Assembly: GCF_000952155.1 (NCBI RefSeq)
Contig: NZ_JYON01000006.1
Span: 88,833-152,832, forward strand
Length of the DNA: 64,000 nucleotides
Direction of reading: 5' to 3'
Source: Aliterella atlantica CENA595
Lineage (GTDB): Bacteria > Cyanobacteriota > Cyanobacteriia > Cyanobacteriales > Chroococcidiopsidaceae
Both the position numbers and the translations under genes were made by a program. This document shows, in pieces, positions 35,532 through 44,653 of this stretch. Numbering within the stretch: position 1 is the first letter of the stretch; each line of letters opens with the position of its first letter. A model generated the notes under the pieces. It was not told the DNA's origin. It searched no databases and was given only the letters and a program-made list of their open reading frames with translations.

Positions 35532-38084
35532 CTACAAGCGCGGATCTATGGGTTCGCTTTCTAATGCCAGAATGCCAAATACGCATTCGTGGACGCGGCG
35601 TAAGGGTTCGCTTTGGGTAAAACGTTCTAAGGCTTCTATGCCTAAAGCAAATTCTCGCAATGCTAGAGAGCGCTTTTTCGATAAACCGCGCGATCGCAGT
35701 CTATCTAAATTCTCTGTTGCTGTGTACTCTGCGCCGTAGATAATTCGCAAATATTCTCTACCTCTGCATTTAACTGCTGGTTGGACTAAAAAGCGATCGT
35801 TTTTGACAACAAAATCCAATGGCTTAACAACAATTCCTTCACCGCCTTGGCTGGTAAGTTCTTCCCACCAGGCGATTGCTGTTTCTGTGCTACTGCTGTC
35901 ATTTACATCTACTACTTGGTAATTTGTTGCTAGTAACAGCGCTGGATCGCAGTTGCACGCTTTGGCTATAGTTTCCATGTGCCAGATATGATTTTTATCT
36001 GTATGCACTTGCTGCTGAGTTGCCAAAATATGAAAAGGTGCAAGCTTGAAGTCAGCTATAGAATCAACTTGCCAGCAATAACGGCGATAAGCTGCAACAT
36101 AACTATCTGCCATTTCTGCACGCTGTTGGTAGTGGGCTAGGCATGACTCTAGTTCAATTGTGCGACTAGCGGCTTGTTTTAGGGCTGCTACAGCACTATT
36201 TAACGATACTTGGGATGCAGCGCCTACGGCGGCATATTGACGCTGCAATAGCTCCTGAGCCTTTGCTGACCAAGGCATCAGTTCGCAGTCCAAACATACC
36301 CAACTGGTGTTAAATTCTTGCCAAAAACCAGATGTTGTTAAGGCTGTTTGCAACTTGGCTAGCATTTGGGTTTCTAGTTCGGGAGAATTAAAAAATCTTC
36401 TCCCAGTGCGGGTGTAACAAATTCCGATGCCTTCGCTTTCTATGCCAAAATGTTTGAGCGCTGCTTGCTCGCTTTGGCAGACAATAACTATAGCGCGAGA
36501 ACCCATGTGCTTTTCTTCGCAGATAACTTGGGATACGCCTTGATTTTGATAGTAGGTAAATGCTTGTAAGGGATGTTCTAATAAGCCTGGCTGCTTAGAT
36601 GTTTCGCAGGGTGACATGGTAGGCGGAAGGTATATCAGCCATTTGGGATTAGCCGCAAAACGACTCATTACTTCCAATGCTGCGATCGCATTTTCTTCCC
36701 TAATGCCAATTTTGCCATGCCAGCGAGTTTCTATAATTCGCTTTCCCAATACATCGTCTAAATCTAAAACATCGTCTAACTGCTGCTGTGTAGTTAGCGC
36801 TGTATCTTCTACTGGTAAAAATGGTTTGGCTGATTCGCAGTAAGCTTGTTTGGCTGCAACCGATACTATTTCCTTTTCTGGATAGCGCAAGGCGGTTAAT
36901 TTACCACCATAGACGCAGCCTGTATCGATATCGATTGTCCCATTGAGCCATTGCGGTTCTATCACGGGAGTATGTCCGTAAACGACAATTGCTTTTCCGC
37001 GATATTCTGCTGCCCAATCGTAGCGTACTGGTAAACCAAATGCATCTGTTTCTCCAGTAGTTTCGCCATATAAAGCAAAGTCTCTCACTCTACCGGAACC
37101 ACGTCCTTGCAATGCTGCTTTCATGCCAGCGTGAGCTACTACTAAGTTACCGTCATCTAAAACGTAGTGGCTAATTAGAGAATCGAGAAACTGAGTTATT
37201 TCTTGTAAGTAGACTTGGCGGGTATCTTCTGATAAAGCGTCAATTTCTGCTAAAGTTTTATCTAATCCGTGAGTAATTTTGACATTTTTGCCCTGCAATT
37301 TACGCATCAGTTTCATGTCATGATTGCCAGGAACGCATAATGCTGTACCTGCTACAACCATGTTGCGAACTAGGTTGAGAGTGTCTAGAATCCGGTTTCC
37401 TCTATCTACTAAGTCGCCTAAAAATACTGCTTTTCTACCTTGAGGATGGGAATAATAGCTTTCAGTAATTTCGTAGCCTAGTTTTTGCAGTAGTGCTGCT
37501 AATTCGTCGTAGCAGCCATGAATATCGCCGATAATGTCAAATGGTCCGCGTTCTGACTTGCGGTTGTTCCATAATGGTTGAATTTGAATGCTAACAGCTT
37601 CTATATCTTCTGGCGAATTGAGAGTATAGACGTAGCGGAAGCCTTCACGTTTTAAGTTACGCAAATTCCGGCGCATGGCTGCACTTTGCCTTTGTACTAC
37701 ATGAAAACCAAAGTTGCGGTCTGGGCGGTGTTGATTGCGATCGTGGCATACTTGTTCTGGTAAGTTGAGAGCGATCGCAACTGGCAAGCAATGATACTCT
37801 TTTGCTAGTGCTAATAATGGTTTGCGATCTTCAGCTTGGACGTTTGTTGCGTCTATTACTGTTAGTTTACCCGCAGCTAATCTTTTTGCTGCTATATAGT
37901 GCAGTAGATCAAAAGCATCTCTACTCGCAGCTTGATTATTTTCATCGTCAGAAACTAATCCTCGACAAAAATCTGATGATATTACTTCAGTTGGCTGAAA
38001 ATGCTTTTTGGCGAAGCTAGATTTCCCAGCGCCAGATGCACCAACAAGTACGACTAAAGATAGTTCTGGTATTGTTATTTTCAT
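35532..38084 (-). CDS. pnkp: Polynucleotide kinase-phosphatase-ligase of the bacterial RNA repair system
   Basis: 850 residues with all three Pnkp modules. The 5'-kinase has the P-loop GASGAGKS (15-22). The 2',3'-phosphatase is a metallophosphoesterase with GDIHGCYDEL, GDLVDRGNR and PGNHDMK. The C-terminal adenylyltransferase/ligase has KHMGSRAIV (motif I Lys), CLDCELMPW, GGEGIVVKPLDF (motif IV) and PAVKCRGREYLRIIYG (motif V). Pnkp heals both ends of a cut RNA and, with Hen1, seals it; tRNAs broken by ribotoxins are the accepted substrates. Last gene of a four-gene minus-strand operon, 23 bases after the RlaP-like gene, and followed by a terminator. Nothing is missing. Confidence 0.95.
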   Translation of the reverse strand: MKITIPELSLVVLVGASGAGKSSFAKKHFQPTEVISSDFCRGLVSDDENNQAASRDAFDLLHYIAAKRLAAGKLTVIDATNVQAEDRKPLLALAKEYHCLPVAIALNLPEQVCHDRNQHRPDRNFGFHVVQRQSAAMRRNLRNLKREGFRYVYTLNSPEDIEAVSIQIQPLWNNRKSERGPFDIIGDIHGCYDELAALLQKLGYEITESYYSHPQGRKAVFLGDLVDRGNRILDTLNLVRNMVVAGTALCVPGNHDMKLMRKLQGKNVKITHGLDKTLAEIDALSEDTRQVYLQEITQFLDSLISHYVLDDGNLVVAHAGMKAALQGRGSGRVRDFALYGETTGETDAFGLPVRYDWAAEYRGKAIVVYGHTPVIEPQWLNGTIDIDTGCVYGGKLTALRYPEKEIVSVAAKQAYCESAKPFLPVEDTALTTQQQLDDVLDLDDVLGKRIIETRWHGKIGIREENAIAALEVMSRFAANPKWLIYLPPTMSPCETSKQPGLLEHPLQAFTYYQNQGVSQVICEEKHMGSRAIVIVCQSEQAALKHFGIESEGIGICYTRTGRRFFNSPELETQMLAKLQTALTTSGFWQEFNTSWVCLDCELMPWSAKAQELLQRQYAAVGAASQVSLNSAVAALKQAASRTIELESCLAHYQQRAEMADSYVAAYRRYCWQVDSIADFKLAPFHILATQQQVHTDKNHIWHMETIAKACNCDPALLLATNYQVVDVNDSSSTETAIAWWEELTSQGGEGIVVKPLDFVVKNDRFLVQPAVKCRGREYLRIIYGAEYTATENLDRLRSRGLSKKRSLALREFALGIEALERFTQSEPLRRVHECVFGILALESEPIDPRL

Positions 38085-38107
38085 AAAATCTTATCAATAA
38101 ATATCTT

Positions 38108-38860
38108 TTATATAAATTGCATTCTTAGTCTAATAAGCAGATCGTTTAACTCATTCTTACAACTAGGTGTTTCTGGTAAGCTGCTGTTTTGACTAGCGGC
38201 TTGTAATTCACTGTATAAACGTTCGTATTCTCGCTGGTGAAATACTAAATCTATTTCTGGCAATACTACTTTTTCTACTCCTGCTAACTTGCAAGCAATT
38301 AACTCAGAAAGATAAGGAAATTTAAAAATCTCGTTCAATTTAACTAAATTGGCTTCTATCTCACCTGTTTGCATTAAATGAATACCTGTCAGTAATACTC
38401 GATAAATGTATAGTAGTGGTTTAACTTTTGGTGGGTTTTGCTTTGAGAAAAGCTGCCACTGAGTTTGAGCAAAACCTAAGTAATGATGGACGTGATGGCG
38501 GGTAATGCATTGACGTGCGATCGCTTTTAATTCTTCATGTTCTGGTGTAGTATGCACGATTAACGGCGAATATAATTGCTCCAAAACGTAGCCATTCTTT
38601 TTTAGGAGCATGGCAAAGAATTTTTTAACGTCATGAGTAACTAAATCTAGTTCTAAATTGCCTTGTAATTCAGCAACTTCAATCGTTTCTCTCCCGCTAT
38701 CAAGTCCAACAACTTCTTTGACTGGAAGAATATGCACGCCACGCAAATCATAATCAGAATCTGGTGAAGGAAATCCGTACAAATGCGCTCCGCTAATTGT
38801 CGCGAATAGTAGTGGATATGGTTGCTTATTAGCTATTTCAATTAGTTGCTGAGAAATCAT
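38108..38860 (-). CDS. Pol-beta-type nucleotidyltransferase, RlaP-like (COG3541)
   Basis: 250 residues. The N-terminal ISGAHLYGFPSPDSDYDLRG is a minimal nucleotidyltransferase signature: the G-[AS] turn and then D36 and D38 for metal binding. LDLVTHDVKKFFAMLLKKNGYVLEQLYSPL and YLGFAQTQW follow the COG3541 pattern. RlaP (RNA ligase-associated polymerase-beta family) proteins have been noted by comparative genomics next to RNA repair genes; a role in adding or replacing nucleotides at RNA ends is proposed, not proven. Here it sits between a DUF6717-like gene (10 bases) and pnkp (23 bases). ATG at 38860. Confidence 0.82.
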   Translation of the reverse strand: MISQQLIEIANKQPYPLLFATISGAHLYGFPSPDSDYDLRGVHILPVKEVVGLDSGRETIEVAELQGNLELDLVTHDVKKFFAMLLKKNGYVLEQLYSPLIVHTTPEHEELKAIARQCITRHHVHHYLGFAQTQWQLFSKQNPPKVKPLLYIYRVLLTGIHLMQTGEIEANLVKLNEIFKFPYLSELIACKLAGVEKVVLPEIDLVFHQREYERLYSELQAASQNSSLPETPSCKNELNDLLIRLRMQFI

Positions 38861-38870
38861 ACTTGCGAAA

Positions 38871-39227
38871 TTAAATAATTACATATAAGCTTTCTGCTTT
38901 GCAGTAAATTGTTTGAGATGATAGCTCGAAATACTTAAATAATGCTGGACACAACCAGCCTTCCATATTCTTCTGTTCCCACCGATACCAACTTCCGCCG
39001 TATTCTTCTTTTATCCAAGTAAGTTCGGCTTGATAATTGGGAAAAGGAGTGGCAGAAAATAGTAGCCTAAAACCTTCTTCAACATTTGGAAGGATTTGAA
39101 CTAAAACATCAATAATTTCCGGCGCACCGCTCACAAAAGGTTCTTGCTTAAGTCCAGCTTGTTCCTCATCAAATACCCAAGTATTTTGATGTTTGTAAGG
39201 AAAGATTGCCACGATCAAATTAGACAT
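38871..39227 (-). CDS. DUF6717-like small protein inside the RNA repair operon
   Basis: 118 residues. IVAIFPYKHQNTWVFDEEQA, EPFVSGAPEIID, GFRLLFSATPFPNYQ and WYRWEQKNMEGWLCPALFKY follow the family I recall as DUF6717, whose function is unknown. Its start overlaps the end of hen1 by eight bases and its stop is 10 bases ahead of the RlaP-like gene, so it is tightly embedded in the operon. The many aromatic residues and the lone W-L-C-P motif suggest a compact folded domain; no catalytic triad is obvious. It could be a regulator, an adaptor for damaged RNA or simply a passenger. Confidence 0.75.
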   Translation of the reverse strand: MSNLIVAIFPYKHQNTWVFDEEQAGLKQEPFVSGAPEIIDVLVQILPNVEEGFRLLFSATPFPNYQAELTWIKEEYGGSWYRWEQKNMEGWLCPALFKYFELSSQTIYCKAESLYVII

Positions 39228-40608
39228 AATTCTTGCTAAATACTCCCATTTGTGTAGGCGCTCCTAAATCTAAATCTTCATCGCCTATAGGTAAAAATTG
39301 CACTGAATAACCGAATTTTTCTGCTATTTTGTGCGCCCAATTTTGAAACTCTTGGCGCGTCCACTCAAATCTATGATCTTTGTGGCGCAATTTACCAGCA
39401 GGTAACGTCTCAAACTTGATGTTGTACTCTATGTTTGGGGTTGTTAGCACTACTGTATTTGGTTTAGCAAATTCAAATACCACGCGCTCAAAAGCAGCCA
39501 GACGCGGCGGATCTAAATGCTCGATTACTTCTACTACCGCTGCTGCATCGTATCCACACAGGCGTTTGTCGCGGTAAGTAAGAGAACCTTGTATTAGTTT
39601 AAGGCGATCGCGCTGCATTGTTGGCATCCGCTCTAAATGCAGTCTTTCTTGAGCAATTTCTAAGGTGTGGTAGGAGACATCTACGCCGACAATTTCTGTA
39701 AAGCTCTTGTCTTGTAATAGCGCTTTTAACAGCTTCCCTTCACCACACCCCAAATCTATCACTTTGGAGCTTCCACACTGCTTTAAGGCTGCAATAACTG
39801 CCGCTAAACGCTGTTGATTTAAACTGATGCGCTCTTCTACTACCGCCTCTTCTTGCTCGTGTTGTGCTTGGGTAGTATCGGGATCTAGTTCGTCTACTAA
39901 CTGTGTTAAAGCCGATCGCACTAAGCGCCCTTGACGTTTGAGATAACGCTTGGCGATCGCTTTTTGCTCTGGATGTTTATTTAACCAGCCTGCACCATGA
40001 CGCAGCAATTTATCTACTTCTTCTTCGCCTACCCAGTAGTGTTTTTCGTCGTCTAATACTGGAATTAGGACGTAGAGATGGGATAAAAGCTCTTGTAGAG
40101 GTATAGTGTTTTGCAGTTCGACTGTATAGTAAGAACTTTCTCCCCACTGCGGAAACTTGTCATCTAAAGTATGACGCTGGATTGTTAGCACGTAACCTAA
40201 TGGCTCAAACAAGCTGCGTAACAATGCTTCGCCGCCGCGAGACTGTACTACTGCTAGTTTTGCTGTTAAAGGTATAGGCTTTTGTGCTAGTTCGGGTTTA
40301 TCTTTGCAACGCCCAGCTAAAGCGCTACCAAATACTTGAGAAATGGCTACACTCATAAATGATGAAGCTACATAAGGGCGATCGTTGACGTATTGTTCTA
40401 ACCCTTCTCCACCTTTTTTTCTGACTAATCCTACCGGATCGATATCTAACAACAAAGCCGCAGTACAAAGTTCTGTACTCGCTTCGGGGTAAAATACGTG
40501 CGCTTTGCCAAAAGATAGCTCAAAAGTCTGCAACCGATTGGGATGTTTGTGCAGTAAGTAGCCTAAATCGGTAGCGGGTGAATAAGTAGTTGCGATCGTC
40601 AGAAGCAT
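39220..40608 (-). CDS. hen1: Hen1, 3'-terminal RNA ribose 2'-O-methyltransferase
   Basis: 462 residues. The N-terminal half (MLLTIATTY... PATDLGYLLHKHPNR, YVNDRPYVASSFMSVAIS) is the bacterial-only ligase-activating domain. The C-terminal half is the methyltransferase: SAM-binding VIDLGCGEGKLL, metal ligands in VVEVIEHLDPPRL and RHKDHRFEWTRQEF. Bacterial Hen1 activates Pnkp and adds a 2'-O-methyl at the cleavage site before ligation, so that a repaired tRNA resists recleavage by the same ribotoxin. First gene of the operon, ATG at 40608, divergent from egtC. All motifs are intact. Confidence 0.95.
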   Translation of the reverse strand: MLLTIATTYSPATDLGYLLHKHPNRLQTFELSFGKAHVFYPEASTELCTAALLLDIDPVGLVRKKGGEGLEQYVNDRPYVASSFMSVAISQVFGSALAGRCKDKPELAQKPIPLTAKLAVVQSRGGEALLRSLFEPLGYVLTIQRHTLDDKFPQWGESSYYTVELQNTIPLQELLSHLYVLIPVLDDEKHYWVGEEEVDKLLRHGAGWLNKHPEQKAIAKRYLKRQGRLVRSALTQLVDELDPDTTQAQHEQEEAVVEERISLNQQRLAAVIAALKQCGSSKVIDLGCGEGKLLKALLQDKSFTEIVGVDVSYHTLEIAQERLHLERMPTMQRDRLKLIQGSLTYRDKRLCGYDAAAVVEVIEHLDPPRLAAFERVVFEFAKPNTVVLTTPNIEYNIKFETLPAGKLRHKDHRFEWTRQEFQNWAHKIAEKFGYSVQFLPIGDEDLDLGAPTQMGVFSKNYV

Positions 40609-40797
40609 TAACTAAAAACAATACTGTAACCTCTGTATCTACTGTAGCTTAAATACTACATTTGTACTACAAAACCATATTTGCTTGTCTTCATGCTTGG
40701 GGTAGAAATTTTGTGGTGTTATAAGTCACACGCCAGGCGATGAAACAAATACAATAGGATCGACTCTTAGGAATGTGTTGGATCGCTCGCTACAAGT

Positions 40798-41595
40798 ATG
40801 TGTAGATTATTAGGCTATATCGGTCCATCGATTCCATTGGACTATGTTTTAACCAAACCAGAACACTCGTTAGTAGTGCAAAGCTATCAACCCCGCGAGA
40901 TGAAGTCTGGAGTCGTAAATGCTGATGGTTTTGGCATTGGTTGGTATCACCCGCAGAAAGATACCGCTCCTTTTGTATATAAAAACATTCTCCCTATTTG
41001 GAATGATGTAAATTTATCTAGCTTGGGGCGTTATATAGAGTCAGACTGCATTCTAGGCTATATTCGCAGTGCCACAACTGGGCAAGCTGTAGATATGAGC
41101 AACTGTCAGCCATTTAAGTCCGATCGCTTGTTGTGCATTCATAACGGCAGAATCGAGAACTTCAAGCAGACATTGATGCGTCCAATTTGCGATCGCCTCA
41201 GCGATACGGCGTACAAAGGCATTGCAGGTAGTACCGATTCAGAACACTTTTTTGCTTTATTTATTGATGAACTTCAAAAAAATCCATCTGTTACTCTAGA
41301 ACAAGCTTTGCAAACTGCGCTGCTAAATTTAGATGAATTAGCCAAATCTCATCAAATTTCCGCGTCAGCCAACATGATTATCAGCAATGGTAAGCGGCTG
41401 ATTGCTTCGCGTTTTGCTACTAGCATAGAAGCACCAACTCTTTATTGGACTAAGGAAGATCCAACTTTTCCGAAGTCGGTAATCATTGCTTCAGAGCCAA
41501 TATTTGCAGGCGATTGGCATAGTTTTCCTGAACAAAGTATTCTGAGTGTGGGAGAAGACCTTGAGATCGAAATCCATCAAATTGCAACAAACTAG
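40798..41595 (+). CDS. egtC: Ergothioneine biosynthesis amidohydrolase
   Basis: A class II (Ntn) glutamine amidotransferase-like protein of 265 residues with nucleophile Cys2 (MCRLLGYIG), DGFGIGWY, SATTGQAV and HNGRIENF. EgtC removes glutamate from the gamma-glutamyl-cysteinyl sulfoxide intermediate of ergothioneine synthesis. The call is helped greatly by egtB and egtD directly downstream. ATG at 40798; the 3' end overlaps egtB. Divergent from hen1 with about 190 bases between. Confidence 0.9.
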   Translation: MCRLLGYIGPSIPLDYVLTKPEHSLVVQSYQPREMKSGVVNADGFGIGWYHPQKDTAPFVYKNILPIWNDVNLSSLGRYIESDCILGYIRSATTGQAVDMSNCQPFKSDRLLCIHNGRIENFKQTLMRPICDRLSDTAYKGIAGSTDSEHFFALFIDELQKNPSVTLEQALQTALLNLDELAKSHQISASANMIISNGKRLIASRFATSIEAPTLYWTKEDPTFPKSVIIASEPIFAGDWHSFPEQSILSVGEDLEIEIHQIATN

Positions 41596-42886
41596 CGGAG
41601 ATTCTGTAATCTCTCTTGATGCAAGAAGACAGCAACTAAAACAGTGGATGCATAACTGTCGCGCTGGTACTCTGGCACTATTTGAAACAGTAGACGAAAC
41701 TACATTTTGCCATCAAGCACACGCTGAATTTAGCCCAGTTGGTTGGCATTTGGGACACATAGGTTATACCGAATCATTATGGCTGCTAGAGCGCCAAGCA
41801 GGAATAAAACTGTTTCCTGAGTATCGCCGTTTGTTTGTTGCTGATGGATTGCCTAAATCGCAGCGGGGTAATTTACCACCGCTAGCAGAAATCAAAGAGT
41901 ATCTCAACACGATTAGGAATAACGTTTTCCAGCGCCTAGAAACGCTCGATTTAGAGCAAGAAGAACGTCTTTGGCGCTGGCTACTTCAGCATGAAAGTCA
42001 GCATAGCGAAACGATCGCTTTTGTTCTTCAACTCCAACGCTGGTACGCCCAAGCGCCTGTAGGTGCAAGTTGGCAATTATTTAATGCAAGACAAGCTAAT
42101 TTTATGGTCAATCCTGCCCCTACTGAGGTTGCATCAGATATCAACTCAGACACTATCTGCATTCAAGCAGGTGAATCGATTCAAGGAAGCGATACTATCG
42201 ATGCCTTAGATAACGAGCGATCGCAGCATTTAGTTAATCTAGATACTTACTTTATCGATCGCTACCCCGTCACCTGCGGACAGTATAGACGTTTTATAGA
42301 AGCAAGAGGCTATGAAAATTCTACCTGGTGGTCGCAAGCTGGGTGGCGATGGCTGCAAACAGAAGGCGTTACCAAACCTTTATACTGGTCAGATGATACG
42401 CGCTGGGACGATCGCCCTGTTTGCGGTGTTAGTTGGTACGAAGCCCAAGCCTACGCCCGTTTTGTCGGTAAAAGGCTGCCTACTGAGGCAGAATGGGAAA
42501 AAGCTGCCTGTTGGGATGTTGGAGCAAAATGCCGTCGCACTTATCCTTGGGGCGAAGATTTCCCTACTGAAAAACACTGCAATCACGATAATGCAGTTAG
42601 TCAAACAACTCCAGTAAATGCCTATCCTGCCGGACAAAGTGCTTACGGCTGTTACGATATGTTGGGTAATGTCTGGGAATGGACATCGACATTATTTGAC
42701 GGCTATCAAGGGTTTGCTAGCTATCCTTATCCTGGCTATTCTCAGGTGTATTTTGACGCACAACATTACGTTCTCAAAGGTGGTAGTTGGGCGACTCGCC
42801 CTTGGGCGCTGCGTTCTAGTTTTCGCAACTGGTATCATCCTGGCGTACGCCAGATTTTGGCAGGATTTCGTTGTGTCACCCTGTAA
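41546..42886 (+). CDS. egtB: Ergothioneine sulfoxide synthase
   Basis: EgtB couples hercynine to a thiol at a non-haem iron centre. The N-terminal DinB-like half carries the iron ligands in HLGHIGYTE and QHESQHSET; the C-terminal FGE-sulfatase half reads IDRYPVTCGQYRRFIEARGY, RLPTEAEWEKAA, GNVWEWTS, KGGSWATRP and FRNWYHPGVRQILAGFRC. Both are complete. The start is uncertain: GTG at 41546 or TTG at 41582 both overlap egtC (by 50 or 14 bases) and neither has a clear ribosome site. With EgtC present, the thiol donor is probably gamma-glutamyl-cysteine, as in mycobacteria. Confidence 0.92.
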   Translation: MWEKTLRSKSIKLQQTSGDSVISLDARRQQLKQWMHNCRAGTLALFETVDETTFCHQAHAEFSPVGWHLGHIGYTESLWLLERQAGIKLFPEYRRLFVADGLPKSQRGNLPPLAEIKEYLNTIRNNVFQRLETLDLEQEERLWRWLLQHESQHSETIAFVLQLQRWYAQAPVGASWQLFNARQANFMVNPAPTEVASDINSDTICIQAGESIQGSDTIDALDNERSQHLVNLDTYFIDRYPVTCGQYRRFIEARGYENSTWWSQAGWRWLQTEGVTKPLYWSDDTRWDDRPVCGVSWYEAQAYARFVGKRLPTEAEWEKAACWDVGAKCRRTYPWGEDFPTEKHCNHDNAVSQTTPVNAYPAGQSAYGCYDMLGNVWEWTSTLFDGYQGFASYPYPGYSQVYFDAQHYVLKGGSWATRPWALRSSFRNWYHPGVRQILAGFRCVTL

Positions 42887-42896
42887 AATACCGTAG

Positions 42897-42917
42897 AGAC
42901 GTAGCAGTACTACGTCT
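42897..42917. repeat. Palindromic repeat AGACGTAG..CTACGTCT
   Basis: An 8-bp perfect inverted repeat with a 5-base loop in the egtB-egtD gap, 39 bases before the EgtD start. A near copy (AGACGTAGC..GCTACGTCT) sits at 57089. It is not followed by a T run and is better seen as a dispersed short palindrome than as a terminator, but it could form a hairpin in the egt mRNA. Confidence 0.7.
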
Positions 42918-42955
42918 AAATGTCTGATGATGCGATCGCACCTTGAGGAGTGAAT

Positions 42956-43978
42956 ATGTCTATTTCTAAAACGGCAAGTAGTAATATTGATGAACGCTTG
43001 CAAGTTGAGCATTTATTAAGTGTCAATACGCTGTCAGCACAACAACAGATTGATGCTAGCGATGTAGTTAAAGGTTTGACTCAAACGCCTAAATCGCTTC
43101 CGGCGCGTTACTTCTACGATGATTATGGATCAATGCTATTCGAGCAAATTTGCGAACTGCCAGAATATTACTTGACGCGTACAGAAACAGCAATTTTACA
43201 ACAGTATGCAAGTGCGATCGCGCAAATTACAGGTGCTTGCGAATTAGTAGAATTAGGCAGCGGTAGCTCTACTAAAACTCGGATTCTTTTGGATGCTTAT
43301 AATTGCTTGGGCTACCCTTTACGCTACATACCAATTGATGTCAGTGCAGGGATTTTGGAAAGCAGTGCTAGGTTGTTACTAGCTGATTATTCCTCTTTGC
43401 AAGTTCAAGCTCTTGTTAGTACCTATGAATTAGCTTTAAAACAGCTAAAACCAAGTCAATCAGATAGCCGTGTTATTTGTTTTATTGGTAGCTCTTTGGG
43501 TAATCTCAATCCCCAAGAATGTCAAGTATTTTTCTCGCAAGTTACTGCTGCACTTGCCCCAGGTGAATACTTTTTGTTAGGTGTAGATTTACATAAATCC
43601 AAAGATTTATTAGAAGCAGCATATAACGATAGTCAAGAAGTTACAGCAGCTTTTAATCTAAATATGCTCAAACACTTAAACCAGCGCTTCGACGGCAATT
43701 TTAATTTAAAGCAATTTAAACATCAAGCATTTTACAACGAAGAGCGAAGACAAATTGAAATGCATTTGCGTAGTATGCGCTCTCAAACTGTTGAACTTCG
43801 CGATTTAAATCTTATCATTGAGCTAGATTCAGACGAAACTATTCTAACAGAAATTTCTCGCAAATTTGACCTAAATGAGTTGAAGAAAGACTTGCAAACT
43901 CAGGGCTTGAAAACGCTTAATGTCTGGATGGATGATAATAAATGGTTTGGATTGTTGCTGTGTCAGATGCAGTCTTAA
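42956..43978 (+). CDS. egtD: L-histidine N-alpha-methyltransferase
   Basis: EgtD trimethylates histidine to hercynine with SAM, the first step to ergothioneine. The 340-residue protein shows LPARYFYDDYGSMLFEQICELPEYYLTRTE, ELGSGSSTKTRILLDA for SAM binding, PIDVSAGILESSA, FIGSSLGNL, LLGVDLHKSKDLLEAAYND and VWMDDNKWFGLLL, all EgtD hallmarks. I choose ATG at 42956, five bases after GAGGAG, over the GTG at 42950 that overlaps this ribosome site. Third gene of the egtC-B-D cluster. Confidence 0.94.
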   Translation: MSISKTASSNIDERLQVEHLLSVNTLSAQQQIDASDVVKGLTQTPKSLPARYFYDDYGSMLFEQICELPEYYLTRTETAILQQYASAIAQITGACELVELGSGSSTKTRILLDAYNCLGYPLRYIPIDVSAGILESSARLLLADYSSLQVQALVSTYELALKQLKPSQSDSRVICFIGSSLGNLNPQECQVFFSQVTAALAPGEYFLLGVDLHKSKDLLEAAYNDSQEVTAAFNLNMLKHLNQRFDGNFNLKQFKHQAFYNEERRQIEMHLRSMRSQTVELRDLNLIIELDSDETILTEISRKFDLNELKKDLQTQGLKTLNVWMDDNKWFGLLLCQMQS

Positions 43979-44036
43979 TTCTAGCCAATTTGCTAATATA
44001 CCCATGTAGTGTTAGCTATCAAAGGGCAAAAAGTTA

Positions 44037-44513
44037 TTAACTTGATAATTTTTCTTTATCGGGCATCACTGCACCATGTAATACTGCATACTCTAAATTA
44101 GCTTGCGACAAGTCTGTACCAACCAAAAAGGCGTTGCATAAATTCGCCATACTTAGATTAGTTTCCAATAATACAGAAAAACCTAAGTTGGCTTCAGTTA
44201 AATTTGCTTCGTTTAAATTGGCTTTAGTCAAATCTACTTCTATTAAGTTAGCTTCTATCAAATTGCTCTCGCTTAAATTAGCTTCTTGAAGATTAGCTTG
44301 GCTTAGGTTCACCTTTCTCATATTTGCTTTTCTAAGGTTTGCTTGGCTGAAGTTTACCTCTGTTAAATTAGCTTCACTAAGGTCTGCTTTACTTAAATCT
44401 ATTCCGCTTAAATTTACTTCGACTAAATTAGCGCCAATCAAACTAACGCCACTAAAATTTCTTTCTCCCTCCGCGTATTTTTGCAAAAGTTCTTCAACAC
44501 TCATCGGCTTCAT
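44037..44513 (-). CDS. Pentapeptide repeat protein
   Basis: 158 residues made of about 20 tandem pentapeptides of the A(D/N)Lxx type (SGIDLSKADLSEANLTEVNF and so on, to about residue 140), which fold into a right-handed quadrilateral beta-helix. Only a short N-terminal leader (MKPMSVEELLQKYAEGERNF) and a polar tail lie outside it. Such proteins are abundant in cyanobacteria and mostly of unknown role. The DNA repeats are visible as GCTTC/TTTA units. ATG at 44513. Confidence 0.92.
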   Translation of the reverse strand: MKPMSVEELLQKYAEGERNFSGVSLIGANLVEVNLSGIDLSKADLSEANLTEVNFSQANLRKANMRKVNLSQANLQEANLSESNLIEANLIEVDLTKANLNEANLTEANLGFSVLLETNLSMANLCNAFLVGTDLSQANLEYAVLHGAVMPDKEKLSS

Positions 44514-44653
44514 ATTCCCAAAGGACTAAGTGTCCACAAATTAAGGATACAGTAATATAACCTTAATTATTTGGGTTTAAATTCCATCTAAAGAAGAGAA
44601 CTAATGTAAATTTATGATGTTAGTTTATATACAAACCGTTAATTAGAGAATTT

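Noticed and set aside
44037..44513. Short tandem repeats as a CRISPR-like array
   Set aside because: The 15-base period is the pentapeptide coding repeat.
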